A DNA stretch of 64,000 nt from Corynebacterium silvaticum. Lineage in GTDB: Bacteria > Actinomycetota > Actinomycetes > Mycobacteriales > Mycobacteriaceae. Below, one piece after another: positions 28,274-36,893 of the stretch. How positions within the stretch are numbered: position 1 is the first letter of the stretch; every line of letters begins with the position of its first letter. The notes under the pieces are model-generated. The model had not been told where the DNA came from and did not search any database. It saw nothing but the letters and a program-made list of their open reading frames with translations. The position numbers and the translations under genes were made by a program. The stretch covers positions 62,001 to 126,000 of the forward strand of contig NZ_SDQO02000004.1 in the NCBI RefSeq assembly GCF_004382825.2. The letters run 5' to 3'.

Positions 28274-29940
28274 CTACGCGAAGACGACGTTGAGGGCAAC
28301 AACAAGGACTAAGCACACCATTCCCAAAGGAACGGTACGGCGATACCATGGTTGGTTTTGTTCCGAATCATCCTGGAAGTGGTCCTTTGGAGTGACCGAT
28401 TTTACAAATCCCACGAGCTCAGCGTCCGGTTTAGGCTGGGTGAAGGATGTGACGATAACGGATACGAGTATGTCCATCACAAAGGCGATGCCTGCTGCAA
28501 CAAAGGCTGTTCCTTGGCCTGGGAGATTGAAAAGCGTGGCGGTGGAATCAGTAAACGTAGCCAGATACCAATAGATGATGGCAGATGCCGTTCCCACCAC
28601 TAATCCCGACCAACCAGCGTGAGGCGTCATGCGTTTCCAGAACATTCCCAAGATGAAGGTGGCAAACAATGGGGCATTAAAGAAGCCGAAGAGAGTTTGC
28701 AGGTAGTCCATGATGTTGCCAAAGTTCTGTGCAAGAAGCGCAGTAAACACAGCAATCAATGTTGCTGCCACCGTGGCAAGCCGACCGAATTTGAGGTAGT
28801 AATCGTCTTCTTTATCTTTAATCACATAGGTCTGCCATATGTCATACGAGATGACAGTATTAAATGCAGAAATATTTGCTGCCATTCCCGCCATAAATGA
28901 GGCCAACAAACCTGCGATTGCAACGCCAAGGAGGCCGTTGGGCAAGAGATCGCGCATCAGGTACAAGATGGCGTCGTTAGGCTTTCCCGCAGGAGCATCT
29001 CCCATCAGTTCGGCGACTGTCACGGAAGCAACCATTCCGGGCAAGACCACCAAGAACGGAATAAACATCTTGGGGAAGGCTCCGATAATCGGAGTCTTAC
29101 GAGACGCAGAAAGGGATTCTGATGCCATCGCGCGTTGCACTTCTACGAAGTTGGTTGTCCAATAGCCAAAGGAAAGAACAAAACCAAGACCAAATGTAAT
29201 ACCTAAAACTGAAATAATCGGATTCTGGAATCCCGAGATTTCTACACCAGGCCATGTATGGAAATGCGTTTCCGCAGTAATCAGCCTCTTAAGGCCCTGC
29301 CAGCCACCAACGCGATTCATCCCGATGATCGTGATCGGAAGAAGCATAGCCAATATAACAAAGAACTGAAGAACCTCGTTATAAATTGCCGCAGATAGGC
29401 CTCCCAGAGTGATATAGGACAGCACAATCACAGCTGCAAGCACAAGCGCCACCCATAGCGGCCAGCCCAATAATGCATTGACGACCTTAGCCAGTAAGAA
29501 GAGGTTTACGCCAGCGATCAGCAGCTGGGCAAGAGCAAACGACACGCATTGACAAGGTGCGCAGCATCGCCAAAACGACGCCTCATAAACTCAGGGACAG
29601 AACGAACTTTTGAGCCGTAGTAGAACGGCATCATCACAATGCCTAGGAACACCATCGCGGGAACAGCACCGATCCAGAAGTAGTGCATGGTCTGGAAACC
29701 GTACTGGACACCATTGGCAGACATACCAATAATCTCAACCGCTCCCAGGTTGGCAGAGACAAAGGCAAGGCCTGTCACCCATGCGGGAAGCCCCCGGCCA
29801 GAAAGGAAGAAGTCGATGGAAGAGGAAACTCGGGCCTTTGCGGCCCAACCAATGCCTAGGACGAAGACGAAGTACATCGCTACGAGGGAGTAGTCGACCC
29901 AACTTGCGTTTAGTCTCAATGCGGATTCCATAATGGGCAT
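28274..29940 (-). pseudogene. Sodium:solute symporter (probable galactose/glucose type), frameshifted
   Basis: SSS-family sugar transporter resembling SglT-type symporters. The first frame (from 29940) holds SWVDYSLVAMYFVFVLGIGW to RRFGDAAHLVNA. The rest of the protein (SFALAQLLIAGVNLF onward, about 420 residues, ending at 28274) is in another frame. The shift is at about 29543-29548, where AATGCGTGTCG needs one extra base to read N-A-V-S. Together the parts cover a normal 550-residue symporter. The downstream part has a possible GTG restart at 29545 but lacks the first helices, so transport is probably lost if the shift is real. Confidence 0.8.
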
Positions 29941-29970
29941 CCTTTGTTCGTAGTAAATGAGGGAAGAATT

Positions 29971-30863
29971 TTATAAAGCTGAGATTCGCACCGAGCACTC
30001 AAAAGGCTCATGCACATCGATGGAGGTAATACCTGTATTCAAAGCATTAGGCGGAACGGTCATTGGCTCAATGGCTATTGCGCGATCTCGTCCGGGATAT
30101 GGCATGCCCCAGGCCAAATCGGGAGTAAACACTTGAAACCAGCGCACATTATCGCTGCACTCCATGGCCACACCACGTCCATCAACCACCATAGTTGCGC
30201 GAACCGGACCGCTGGATGCGTAATAGCAGTTATCCTATCCAGAAGGTGGCCGGCAATGGGCAACCCGGTGTCTAGAGGAAGTGATAGCGATGTACGTTCT
30301 CCGACAGGAAGATTGCGTTCTCCAAGCGGAAGTTCTTGGTCCACGCCTAGGGTGAGTACTGCACGATCTACTTCCTCTCCTAACGGAGAAAGATACGTTT
30401 GCCATCCCCACCCAAATGGACCAGTTCCGAGCGCTCTAAAATGCGCATGTAATCCATCGTCTTTTAACAGATACTTTGCTTCTATCTCCACGGCCCAAGG
30501 CCATCCTTGGTCTATTCCAAGCGAAATTTTTAGTACTGCGCTGTCGTGCGAATGTTTCGTTACAGCCCATAACCGATTATGAACAAGCCCATGTATGGCG
30601 TTATTGCGAGCTGGCTCAGTGATCTCTAATTGGTATCGCTGCTCCGAATAAACGAAAGCCCCGTCAGCTGTTCTGTTTGGCCACGGCGCCAAGACGACTC
30701 CGGAAGATAGCGGAGGGTTATCACTGTCAGGATAGGTCTCAGTAAGGGGCTTATCGTCAAAAGACAAAGACTTAATCCCACCACCAAAGGTGTTTATCTC
30801 TGCTTTATAACGACCCTGTGAGATAGCAAGGACCTCGCAGCGGCCAGAACTGTCTCCTGACAT
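29971..30863 (-). pseudogene. galM: Aldose 1-epimerase (galactose mutarotase), frameshifted
   Basis: Interconverts alpha- and beta-galactose. The first frame (from 30863) has the mutarotase N-terminus: INTFGGGIKSLSFDD, VVLAPWPNRTADG, NNAIHGLVHNRLW. Near 30200-30212 the frame changes. The expected C-terminus (MVVDGRGVAMECSDNVRWFQ then RDRAIAIEPMTVPPNALNTG) is in the next frame and ends at 29971. One missing base near GTCCGGTTCGC would restore a 297-residue protein. The first gene of the operon is thus broken, like the symporter after it. Confidence 0.8.
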
Positions 30864-31206
30864 GAGGATCCCCCCCTTTCGCTAAGCGACTGTTCTATCT
30901 CCAGAGTTACCGCCGGTGCAATCACCCGTCAATCACTTTTTTAGTTTTCCCCCGAATAGGTTTTCCCGTGTGGACCGTATGTCTTTTCCTTCATTCGTTT
31001 AAGCCTTGAGCCTTTATCAAGCCTCTGTATTTGTGTTATCTAACACCCTTGAGCGTCCCAAAAGACGCTGTTATTGCTCGATTACTTACCGGCCGCCGCG
31101 ATTCCCAATACAGAAGACAGCGCACAATAGCGCCTCCTCCCCCCACAAGGAAAATAAAAACGAACACCCTATTCAAAATTAGAACAAGTGTGCTATTTTG
31201 TGAGTT
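30864..31206. promoter_or_regulatory. Divergent intergenic region of galM operon and 181-aa gene
   Basis: 343 bp without a supported gene. The RBS of galM is the GGGGGG tract 8 nt before its ATG. A small hairpin AGCGTC-CCAAAA-GACGCT lies near 31051-31070. For the right-hand gene, TTCAAA (31172-31177), a 16-nt spacer and an extended -10 TGCTATTTT (31191-31199) form a plausible promoter 7 nt before the ATG. Confidence 0.5.
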
Positions 31207-31752
31207 ATGATGTTCCCGCAGCTTAATAATGTTGTCCACATGAAACTCCCCCGCCTTCGTATGATTCCAGCACCGATCTCAGCGCCTCGCTACTCCGCAG
31301 AACAACGAGCAGGTCATATAAGACGCTCCCACCCCGAAACGCTAGCCGCCATCCACAGCACTATTCGACATCCGCGGTCTTTAGCCCGATCATTGCCTTC
31401 CTGGAGGCCACCTTCAATCAATGTCGTCAGTACCCTGGGAGAAAATGAGCTTAATGTGACAGTCACACGCCACCGCGTAGGACCACGAGCACGCAACCTT
31501 CTACAGAGCTACGGCGTACAAAAGTCCCCTGCATACTTGGTTCAAATACGCATTACCAACCCGCAAGGTTTTCTTGTCCCGACCGAGGTTGCCGAGGGGT
31601 GGATTCGAGCCATTATCCCACCCGAGTGCATTGCGTGTGCTCATGAACTCACCGACAAAACAGCTCCCACTTTCTTATGGATCGTTGACGGTGACTTTCA
31701 GCCGCTACCTTCTCCCGCCTCCATATTTCAAGACGAGTTGAAAGCAGCGTAG
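31207..31752 (+). CDS. Hypothetical protein, 181 aa
   Basis: Not recognised. A basic, proline-rich N-terminal third is followed by a more ordered part (LLQSYGVQKSPAYLVQIRIT, FLVPTEVAEGWIRAI, FLWIVDGDF). No signal peptide or membrane segment. No RBS is visible before either ATG (31207 or 31240), but an extended -10 box ends 7 nt before the first ATG, which points to a leaderless transcript. Probably a genus-restricted protein. Confidence 0.6.
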   Translation: MMFPQLNNVVHMKLPRLRMIPAPISAPRYSAEQRAGHIRRSHPETLAAIHSTIRHPRSLARSLPSWRPPSINVVSTLGENELNVTVTRHRVGPRARNLLQSYGVQKSPAYLVQIRITNPQGFLVPTEVAEGWIRAIIPPECIACAHELTDKTAPTFLWIVDGDFQPLPSPASIFQDELKAA

Positions 31753-31803
31753 ATAGTTATTCCCCTTTGCCACTATGTGCTCAGAAAGGAAACGCGATCC
31801 TGA

Positions 31804-32592
31804 TTAGTCGTCGGCAGCATCGGAGTCGTCGAGATCAAATTCTTCATCGTCTTCTTCCGTAAAAATGTCATACACATCTACGCTGTCTGCTTCTTCGTCA
31901 TCGAGTGGCACCAATTGTTCTTCCCAATCATCGGCTTGATCAGCAGCCAGGCTAAGAACGTCGAAAAGCTTGTCAAAGTCGGTGAACGTGCCCAACTCGA
32001 GTATTTCGCTAGCTTCTTCAGTTAGTTCAGCAGCAACGTCGAAAAAGAGACGCTCGTGGTCTTCCTCAGACAAAGCATCTTCGCCATTCGGGCTCCACAG
32101 TTCTTCGATGGCTTGATCCACGAGCTCATCAAAGCTTTCACCAAAAGCAACGAACGTCACCATGGCTGTCGGCTCACCGTCAACGACTTCAACGACCACC
32201 TGAAGCTCAGAATTTGCAGCAACTTCCGCATGAACCATATGGGGGTTTTGGGGATTTTGGAAGAAGTCAAGATCCTCAATACGCTCATCTGTTGCATCGA
32301 GCAGATCACGCAAAACAGTGACGATCTGGTCAGTAGCAACATGCTCAGCCACAGTCTTTACGGCATCTTTCACGGAAAAGACAACCGAGACAAGAGCCGC
32401 CTCAAAGTTCTCATCGTCCTCATCAACATCCGCTGCAGCAATATATACATTGGCTGCTGGCATTAGCGGATCAATCTCAACGAACTGAATCTCCAGATCA
32501 GAGGTAATCGGTACGAACATGACGTCGTCATGTACTCGAGACTCCAAACCCTCTTTGTCTAGGGCCGCAGCAATATCCTCGAAAAAGCTCAT
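31804..32592 (-). CDS. Acidic conserved hypothetical protein
   Basis: About 262 residues, strongly acidic, with a C-terminal tail of mostly Asp/Glu. The N-terminal part looks like a small alpha/beta domain repeated twice (residues about 1-115 and 116-215, each with helices flanking EIQFVEID- or ELQVVVEVV-type strands). This resembles a YbjN/SecB-like fold, which is a guess. I prefer the ATG at 32592 (MSFFEDIAA) because AAAGG is better spaced for it than for a GTG 4 codons earlier. The next gene upstream starts 34 nt away on the same strand. Confidence 0.65.
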   Translation of the reverse strand: MSFFEDIAAALDKEGLESRVHDDVMFVPITSDLEIQFVEIDPLMPAANVYIAAADVDEDDENFEAALVSVVFSVKDAVKTVAEHVATDQIVTVLRDLLDATDERIEDLDFFQNPQNPHMVHAEVAANSELQVVVEVVDGEPTAMVTFVAFGESFDELVDQAIEELWSPNGEDALSEEDHERLFFDVAAELTEEASEILELGTFTDFDKLFDVLSLAADQADDWEEQLVPLDDEEADSVDVYDIFTEEDDEEFDLDDSDAADD

Positions 32593-32625
32593 GTATTGGT
32601 CCACCTTTCTGAACTTGCTCCAAGC

Positions 32626-33420
32626 CTAGCTAAAGAATTCGGCTGCAGCGACTAGAGCAGCTTCTCGCTCCTTTTTGTCGTGGTGCGGACACGAGGTGCA
32701 CATGCCGGCGATGGGCGAATGAAAGATCATGCAGCAGGAACTTCTGTGGGCTACCAGATAATCTGGCTCTTCCTCTCCTAGCGAGCAGATCTGGCTATCC
32801 ACGATGTGCTCTATTCGCGCAGCGGGAACAGCAACTCCTGCTCCCTCACTGAGTCCCGTGACTAATTCTGTGGCTATCTTCACCGCACGACGTGTTTCCA
32901 GTTCATCGTTTCCCGCGGCCATGGCCGGCTGTACCAGGCCGTCCGCAATCACCGCCCACAACGGCGCCGGGCGTAGATCGGCTTGCTTGCACAGCGTATC
33001 GACGAGCGGACCTAACGCCTTTCCTAGCGCCGCACTCGCTGCACGGTAGCTTTCCGTACATGACTGCGGGCGCCACCCGTACCAATACCCCGGCGCGAAC
33101 TCCGGATCATCACGGCGAAAAAGAATGCCACTATCTGGTTCCAAGTTCACTGCCATGCCTGTAGACACCATCATCATCACTGAAGGCGCCACTATGTCCC
33201 CCATCAACGTATAGAGCCATAGCTGCCCACAATGCTTGGGTGTTGTAAGCGTAAAAATGTCTTTCGCTGCAGTTAAGGCATCACACACAGTGGACGGCGA
33301 ACATAATTCAGAAAACGTGATCTGGTGGTGCGTCGGGGTCACGGCAGGAATGAGTCTAGGGTGTTCGGCGCAGATTCGGTCGAGTGCCCCCTCCACCTTC
33401 CTACTCATCGATGGCGTCAC
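32626..33420 (-). CDS. FhuF-like (2Fe-2S) protein
   Basis: 264 residues. The C-terminus has the FhuF signature of four cysteines, CCMIFHSPIAGMCTSC (about residues 229-244), which ligates a 2Fe-2S cluster in siderophore-iron reductases. The rest fits the weakly conserved FhuF domain. It probably reduces ferric siderophore in the cytoplasm. Its GTG start overlaps the esterase stop by 4 nt (GTGA), so both are co-translated. No siderophore transporter is adjacent, so the iron role is inferred from the motif. Confidence 0.72.
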   Translation of the reverse strand: MTPSMSRKVEGALDRICAEHPRLIPAVTPTHHQITFSELCSPSTVCDALTAAKDIFTLTTPKHCGQLWLYTLMGDIVAPSVMMMVSTGMAVNLEPDSGILFRRDDPEFAPGYWYGWRPQSCTESYRAASAALGKALGPLVDTLCKQADLRPAPLWAVIADGLVQPAMAAGNDELETRRAVKIATELVTGLSEGAGVAVPAARIEHIVDSQICSLGEEEPDYLVAHRSSCCMIFHSPIAGMCTSCPHHDKKEREAALVAAAEFFS

Positions 33421-35036
33421 AACGTTCCTTCTTCTAGCTCCAACGGGTCAAACCGCGTAGGACCGGTGTCTAAGCCCAACGCTTGCAAGAGATCAGGTCG
33501 GCCAGTCCCCCACTCGGTCATATCGTATCCGGACCATGCTTGCCGATAGTTCTGTTCCGGGTCATAGACCAACCGATTTTCTCGGTCAAAAACCATCGTC
33601 GCGCGCCCTGGTAAGTAATCTCCAGCAAGACGATATTGCGGCCAGGTGGCTCCGGGATCGCCTTGGTGCATAAAGTTTCCCCACATCGTTTGCATGTGTT
33701 CCCGCAGCGCGTCCATTTCTGCGCGCGGAGTAAATACAGTGAGCCCTGACATTCTTGAAGCACTGGTATCTCCAAAAATAGATGTGAGCTCGCTCGAGTG
33801 CATGGCCCCCAAACCGAGCCAGCGTAAAAGCGCCGGAGCGAAATCAAAACGATACATCCACGTAGCGGCCACCTGTTGATGTGTCTCTGCCACCCGCAGG
33901 CTGGGCGCCCAGAAGACGCCGTCGGCAAGCAAACGCGCAAAATCGCTTCGACGTGCCCCGTAATCGTATGCAGCAAGTACTGCGTCAGCACCCTGAGGAT
34001 CGAAGACGCGTAGGAAGCGATCAGCTGCCCGCGCGCGTGCTGTTGACCGCAGATAAAAGCCTTTAGCAAAAGAGGTTTCGTCCACATTCGTTCCGACAAT
34101 CAAAGGAACTTTATGTTGTTGTCCAGAAGCAAAAACGTCCAGGGGGTGCGCAAACAACGTGGTTCCGTCGACGGTGGGCGCGTAACAGGAATTGAGATAA
34201 AAAAGCTCGCGAGTTCGCCACATCATGGATTGCCCGGCGCGCACGATGTCGGCGACTGGGCGCTGTCGCAGGCTAGCGAGGGTCTTTTCCCCTCCTAGTC
34301 GCGAAGCTAGTTCGTTCGCCCATAGGACGGACTGGGCGCGTGAATGTATGGCGGCGATAGGAGGGGATTGTGCGATTACTCGGTGAAAGAGTCCTGCTGC
34401 CGACGGCACGCACATGAGGGTCAGCGCTGCTGCCCCGCCTGCTGATTCTCCCATCAAGGTGATGTTGTTGGGGTCGCCGCCAAAACGTTCGATGTTGTGG
34501 CGGATCCATTTCAGGGCCAGGAGTTGGTCGAGTATCGCAGGGTTGGCAACGCAGTCATCTCCTAGCGACCGCATATCGAGGTATCCCAAAGCTCCTAAGC
34601 GGAAATTGATGGATACGTAGACGACGTTCATGGATTGAACAAGAACGTGTCCTCTTAAAAGTTGCTCGTGAGAGGAACCTACGATGAACGATCCGCCGTG
34701 CAGGTATACGACTACGGGAAGCACCTGTGGTGTGTCGGGACGAACTATATCGAGGTTGAGGCAATCCTCGTCGCCCCGGATTTTATCCGAGGGTCCATAT
34801 GTTGCTTGCGGGGCGACGTTGCCATAAGCCACGCATTCGCGTTCCCCTGTCCACGAGTCCATTGGCCGAGGTGCACGGAATCTTTCGGCTTTCCCGTAGG
34901 GCACGCCACGCCACGTAAGCACGCCTGTTCCTTCTTCCACACCGATGGTTGTTGTTCCCATAATCGTTCCGGAGGAAACATCGACTCGGAGACGCTGGGC
35001 GCTGGCTGCACTCATGTGTTCTACAGTAGGGGACAT
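33417..35036 (-). CDS. lipT: Type-B carboxylesterase
   Basis: 539 residues of the alpha/beta-hydrolase type-B family. It has EDCLNLDIVRP, the oxyanion GGSFIVGS, the nucleophile elbow GESAGGAAALTL (about residues 193-204), and late acid and histidine regions (DETSFAKGF; GAMHSSEL). No signal peptide, so it is cytoplasmic. The natural substrate is unknown; such enzymes cleave short-chain esters. The first codons overlap the divergent aroE-like start by 2 nt. The symbol follows the syntenic C. glutamicum gene as I remember it. Confidence 0.85.
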   Translation of the reverse strand: MSPTVEHMSAASAQRLRVDVSSGTIMGTTTIGVEEGTGVLTWRGVPYGKAERFRAPRPMDSWTGERECVAYGNVAPQATYGPSDKIRGDEDCLNLDIVRPDTPQVLPVVVYLHGGSFIVGSSHEQLLRGHVLVQSMNVVYVSINFRLGALGYLDMRSLGDDCVANPAILDQLLALKWIRHNIERFGGDPNNITLMGESAGGAAALTLMCVPSAAGLFHRVIAQSPPIAAIHSRAQSVLWANELASRLGGEKTLASLRQRPVADIVRAGQSMMWRTRELFYLNSCYAPTVDGTTLFAHPLDVFASGQQHKVPLIVGTNVDETSFAKGFYLRSTARARAADRFLRVFDPQGADAVLAAYDYGARRSDFARLLADGVFWAPSLRVAETHQQVAATWMYRFDFAPALLRWLGLGAMHSSELTSIFGDTSASRMSGLTVFTPRAEMDALREHMQTMWGNFMHQGDPGATWPQYRLAGDYLPGRATMVFDRENRLVYDPEQNYRQAWSGYDMTEWGTGRPDLLQALGLDTGPTRFDPLELEEGTL

Positions 35037-35849
35037 GGTTAATCACGTCGACCGCGATACAAAACTGTGTATTTCCCTCGCTGCCCGTCCGTCTCATCAC
35101 GGTGTGCGATTCCACAACTGGCTCTATGAGCGATTGGGGCTGAACTTTGTGTACAAGGCGATAGCCCCTTTGGATATTACTGCTGCCGTGGCTGGTATCC
35201 GAGGTCTTGATATTCGTGGGGCTGGTGTTTCTATGCCTTATAAGCAAGATGTCATTCCGCTCATTGATTCCCTCCACCCGTCCGCTGAGCGCATCAATGC
35301 GGTTAATACCATTGTCAACGACAACGGAGTGCTTACCGGCTATAACACCGACTATGTGGCGGTCGCGTCCTTGCTGCGTTCGCATGACGTCTCTCCTACT
35401 TTGTCTGTGGCTGTCCGAGGCTCTGGCGGTATGGCTAATGCTGTTGTTGCCGCTCTTGCCGACCACGGATTGGTGGGCACTGTAGTCGCGCGTAACTCCG
35501 TCACCGGCGAGGCCCTCGCGCAGCAATACGGGTGGAGCTATGCAGAAAGCGTTCCGTACGATAGCGAGATGCTGGTGAATGTGACGCCGCTGGGGATGAC
35601 AGGCGACGACCACGATGTGCAAGCTTTCACTGATGAGGAGATCAGTGCTGCCTCCCTTATTTTGATGTCGTTGCTTATCCCGTGGAGACCCCTCTGGTGC
35701 TCGCTGCACAGCGACTAGGAAAGCGGGTTATCAACGGCAGCGAAGTAGTCGCGCTTCAGGCTGCCGAACAGTTCGCTCTATACACAGGAATCCAGCCGAG
35801 TTTGGCAGATGTTGAAGAGGCCGAACGATACGCGCAATCGCCCGCGTGA
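35035..35849 (+). pseudogene. aroE: Shikimate dehydrogenase-like protein (HI0607/SDH-L type), frameshifted in a T-run
   Basis: The ATG at 35035 starts NHVDRDTKLCISLAARPS. RGAGVSMPYKQD contains the catalytic Lys, then INAVNTIVNDNG and YNTDY follow, and the NADP site is VRGSGGMANA, as in the HI0607-type shikimate dehydrogenase-like subgroup. At 35660-35666 ATTTTG shifts the frame. One extra T would read LIFDVVAYPVETPLVLAAQR and continue to a TGA at 35847-35849, giving the expected 270 residues. As written, translation ends at 35718 with the last third scrambled. A homopolymer error is possible. True AroE for aromatic synthesis is probably elsewhere. Confidence 0.8.
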
Positions 35850-36043
35850 GTCGGCTTGCACGCGTCATAATTTTTCGGCTTGCATGCAGCTCTTGCACGC
35901 AAGATCCCGCAAGCAGATAACGATTGCTGTTCCAATTGTGGCTATATCGTGATCTAGTTTTTGGAACATCTCGCCACACGAGCCGTTAAAAACAATGGAT
36001 ACTTAATCCATATTTCGCCCATATACCGTAAGGATTGGAATCA

Positions 36044-36871
36044 ATGAGAATTGTGAACAAAGCCATTACCTCTGTCACCGACAAGGTGCTGTTTAGAGGT
36101 AAAGATAGCGACCAGCCGATCACTGATACTTATGGCTCCGATCCCCAAGCCTTGGCCAACGAAACTGGCCCAGCAGGACGCGTCCTTATCAAGGCCCTCG
36201 ACAAAGCGGTGCATTTACAGTCCTCAGCTATTACGGGCTATGTGGATTGGTTGCGTTCTCGTAATCCTGAGGCCAGCCCTCAAGAGATTCAGCGTCTCAT
36301 GGACAAGCACTTCATGAGGCTTGCGACTGGCACCGGCGCCGGGGCTGGAATCGCAGCCGCTGTTCCGGGTATTGGTTTTATCACCGGAGCGGTGGCAGTA
36401 AGCGCGGAATCGCTTGTCTTCCTCGACGCGGCCGCCTTCTACACTGTGGCGTCCGCGTACTTGCGCGGCGGCGATATCCGCGACCCTGAACGTCGAAAAG
36501 CTCTTATCCTCGTAGCGATCCTGGGTTCCGCGGGCTCTGCCCTTGCCGACGCCTCCATCAATGCCGGTAACTCCGTCGCCGCGATCTCACGCTTATCGGT
36601 TCGCAACCTGGGAGAAGTGAACAACCAGCTTCTGCGAATGGCCCTTAACCAGGTGTCCAAGCGGCTCAGGACAGCATGGATCGGAAAGATCATGCCCATG
36701 GGTGTGGGAGCGGTACTTGGTACCGTGGCCAATCGCAAACTTGCTTCCAAAGTGGTAAATAACACCAATGAGTCTCTGGGGCCACTCCCCGCGGCTTTTA
36801 GTTCCCCTGCTCCGAACAAAGATTCCGTTCCAGAACCCACAGAGATTGCAGCTGCGGCGTTGAAGGACTAA
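36044..36871 (+). CDS. EcsC-like glycine-rich protein
   Basis: About 275 residues. A glycine/alanine-rich hydrophobic stretch (GTGAGAGIAAAVPGIGFITG, near residue 98) is followed by SAESLVFLDAAAFYTVASAYLRGGDIRDPERRKALILVAILGSAGS. This resembles EcsC-family proteins, often found near ABC transporters; here an ABC exporter gene starts 22 nt downstream. The ATG is preceded by AAGGA. I rate EcsC membership as likely but not certain. Confidence 0.6.
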   Translation: MRIVNKAITSVTDKVLFRGKDSDQPITDTYGSDPQALANETGPAGRVLIKALDKAVHLQSSAITGYVDWLRSRNPEASPQEIQRLMDKHFMRLATGTGAGAGIAAAVPGIGFITGAVAVSAESLVFLDAAAFYTVASAYLRGGDIRDPERRKALILVAILGSAGSALADASINAGNSVAAISRLSVRNLGEVNNQLLRMALNQVSKRLRTAWIGKIMPMGVGAVLGTVANRKLASKVVNNTNESLGPLPAAFSSPAPNKDSVPEPTEIAAAALKD

Positions 36872-36893
36872 CGCACAAAGGACCCACGCTACT

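Noticed and set aside
34783..35709. Minus-strand open frame of 308 codons over the esterase and aroE-like genes
   Set aside because: It overlaps two recognised genes. The translation is rich in Arg, His and Ser without recognisable domains.
35850..36034. Repeated CTTGCA-type words between the aroE-like and EcsC-like genes as a regulatory array
   Set aside because: Copies (TCGGCTTGCAYGC twice, others partial) are too few and uneven to support a defined element.
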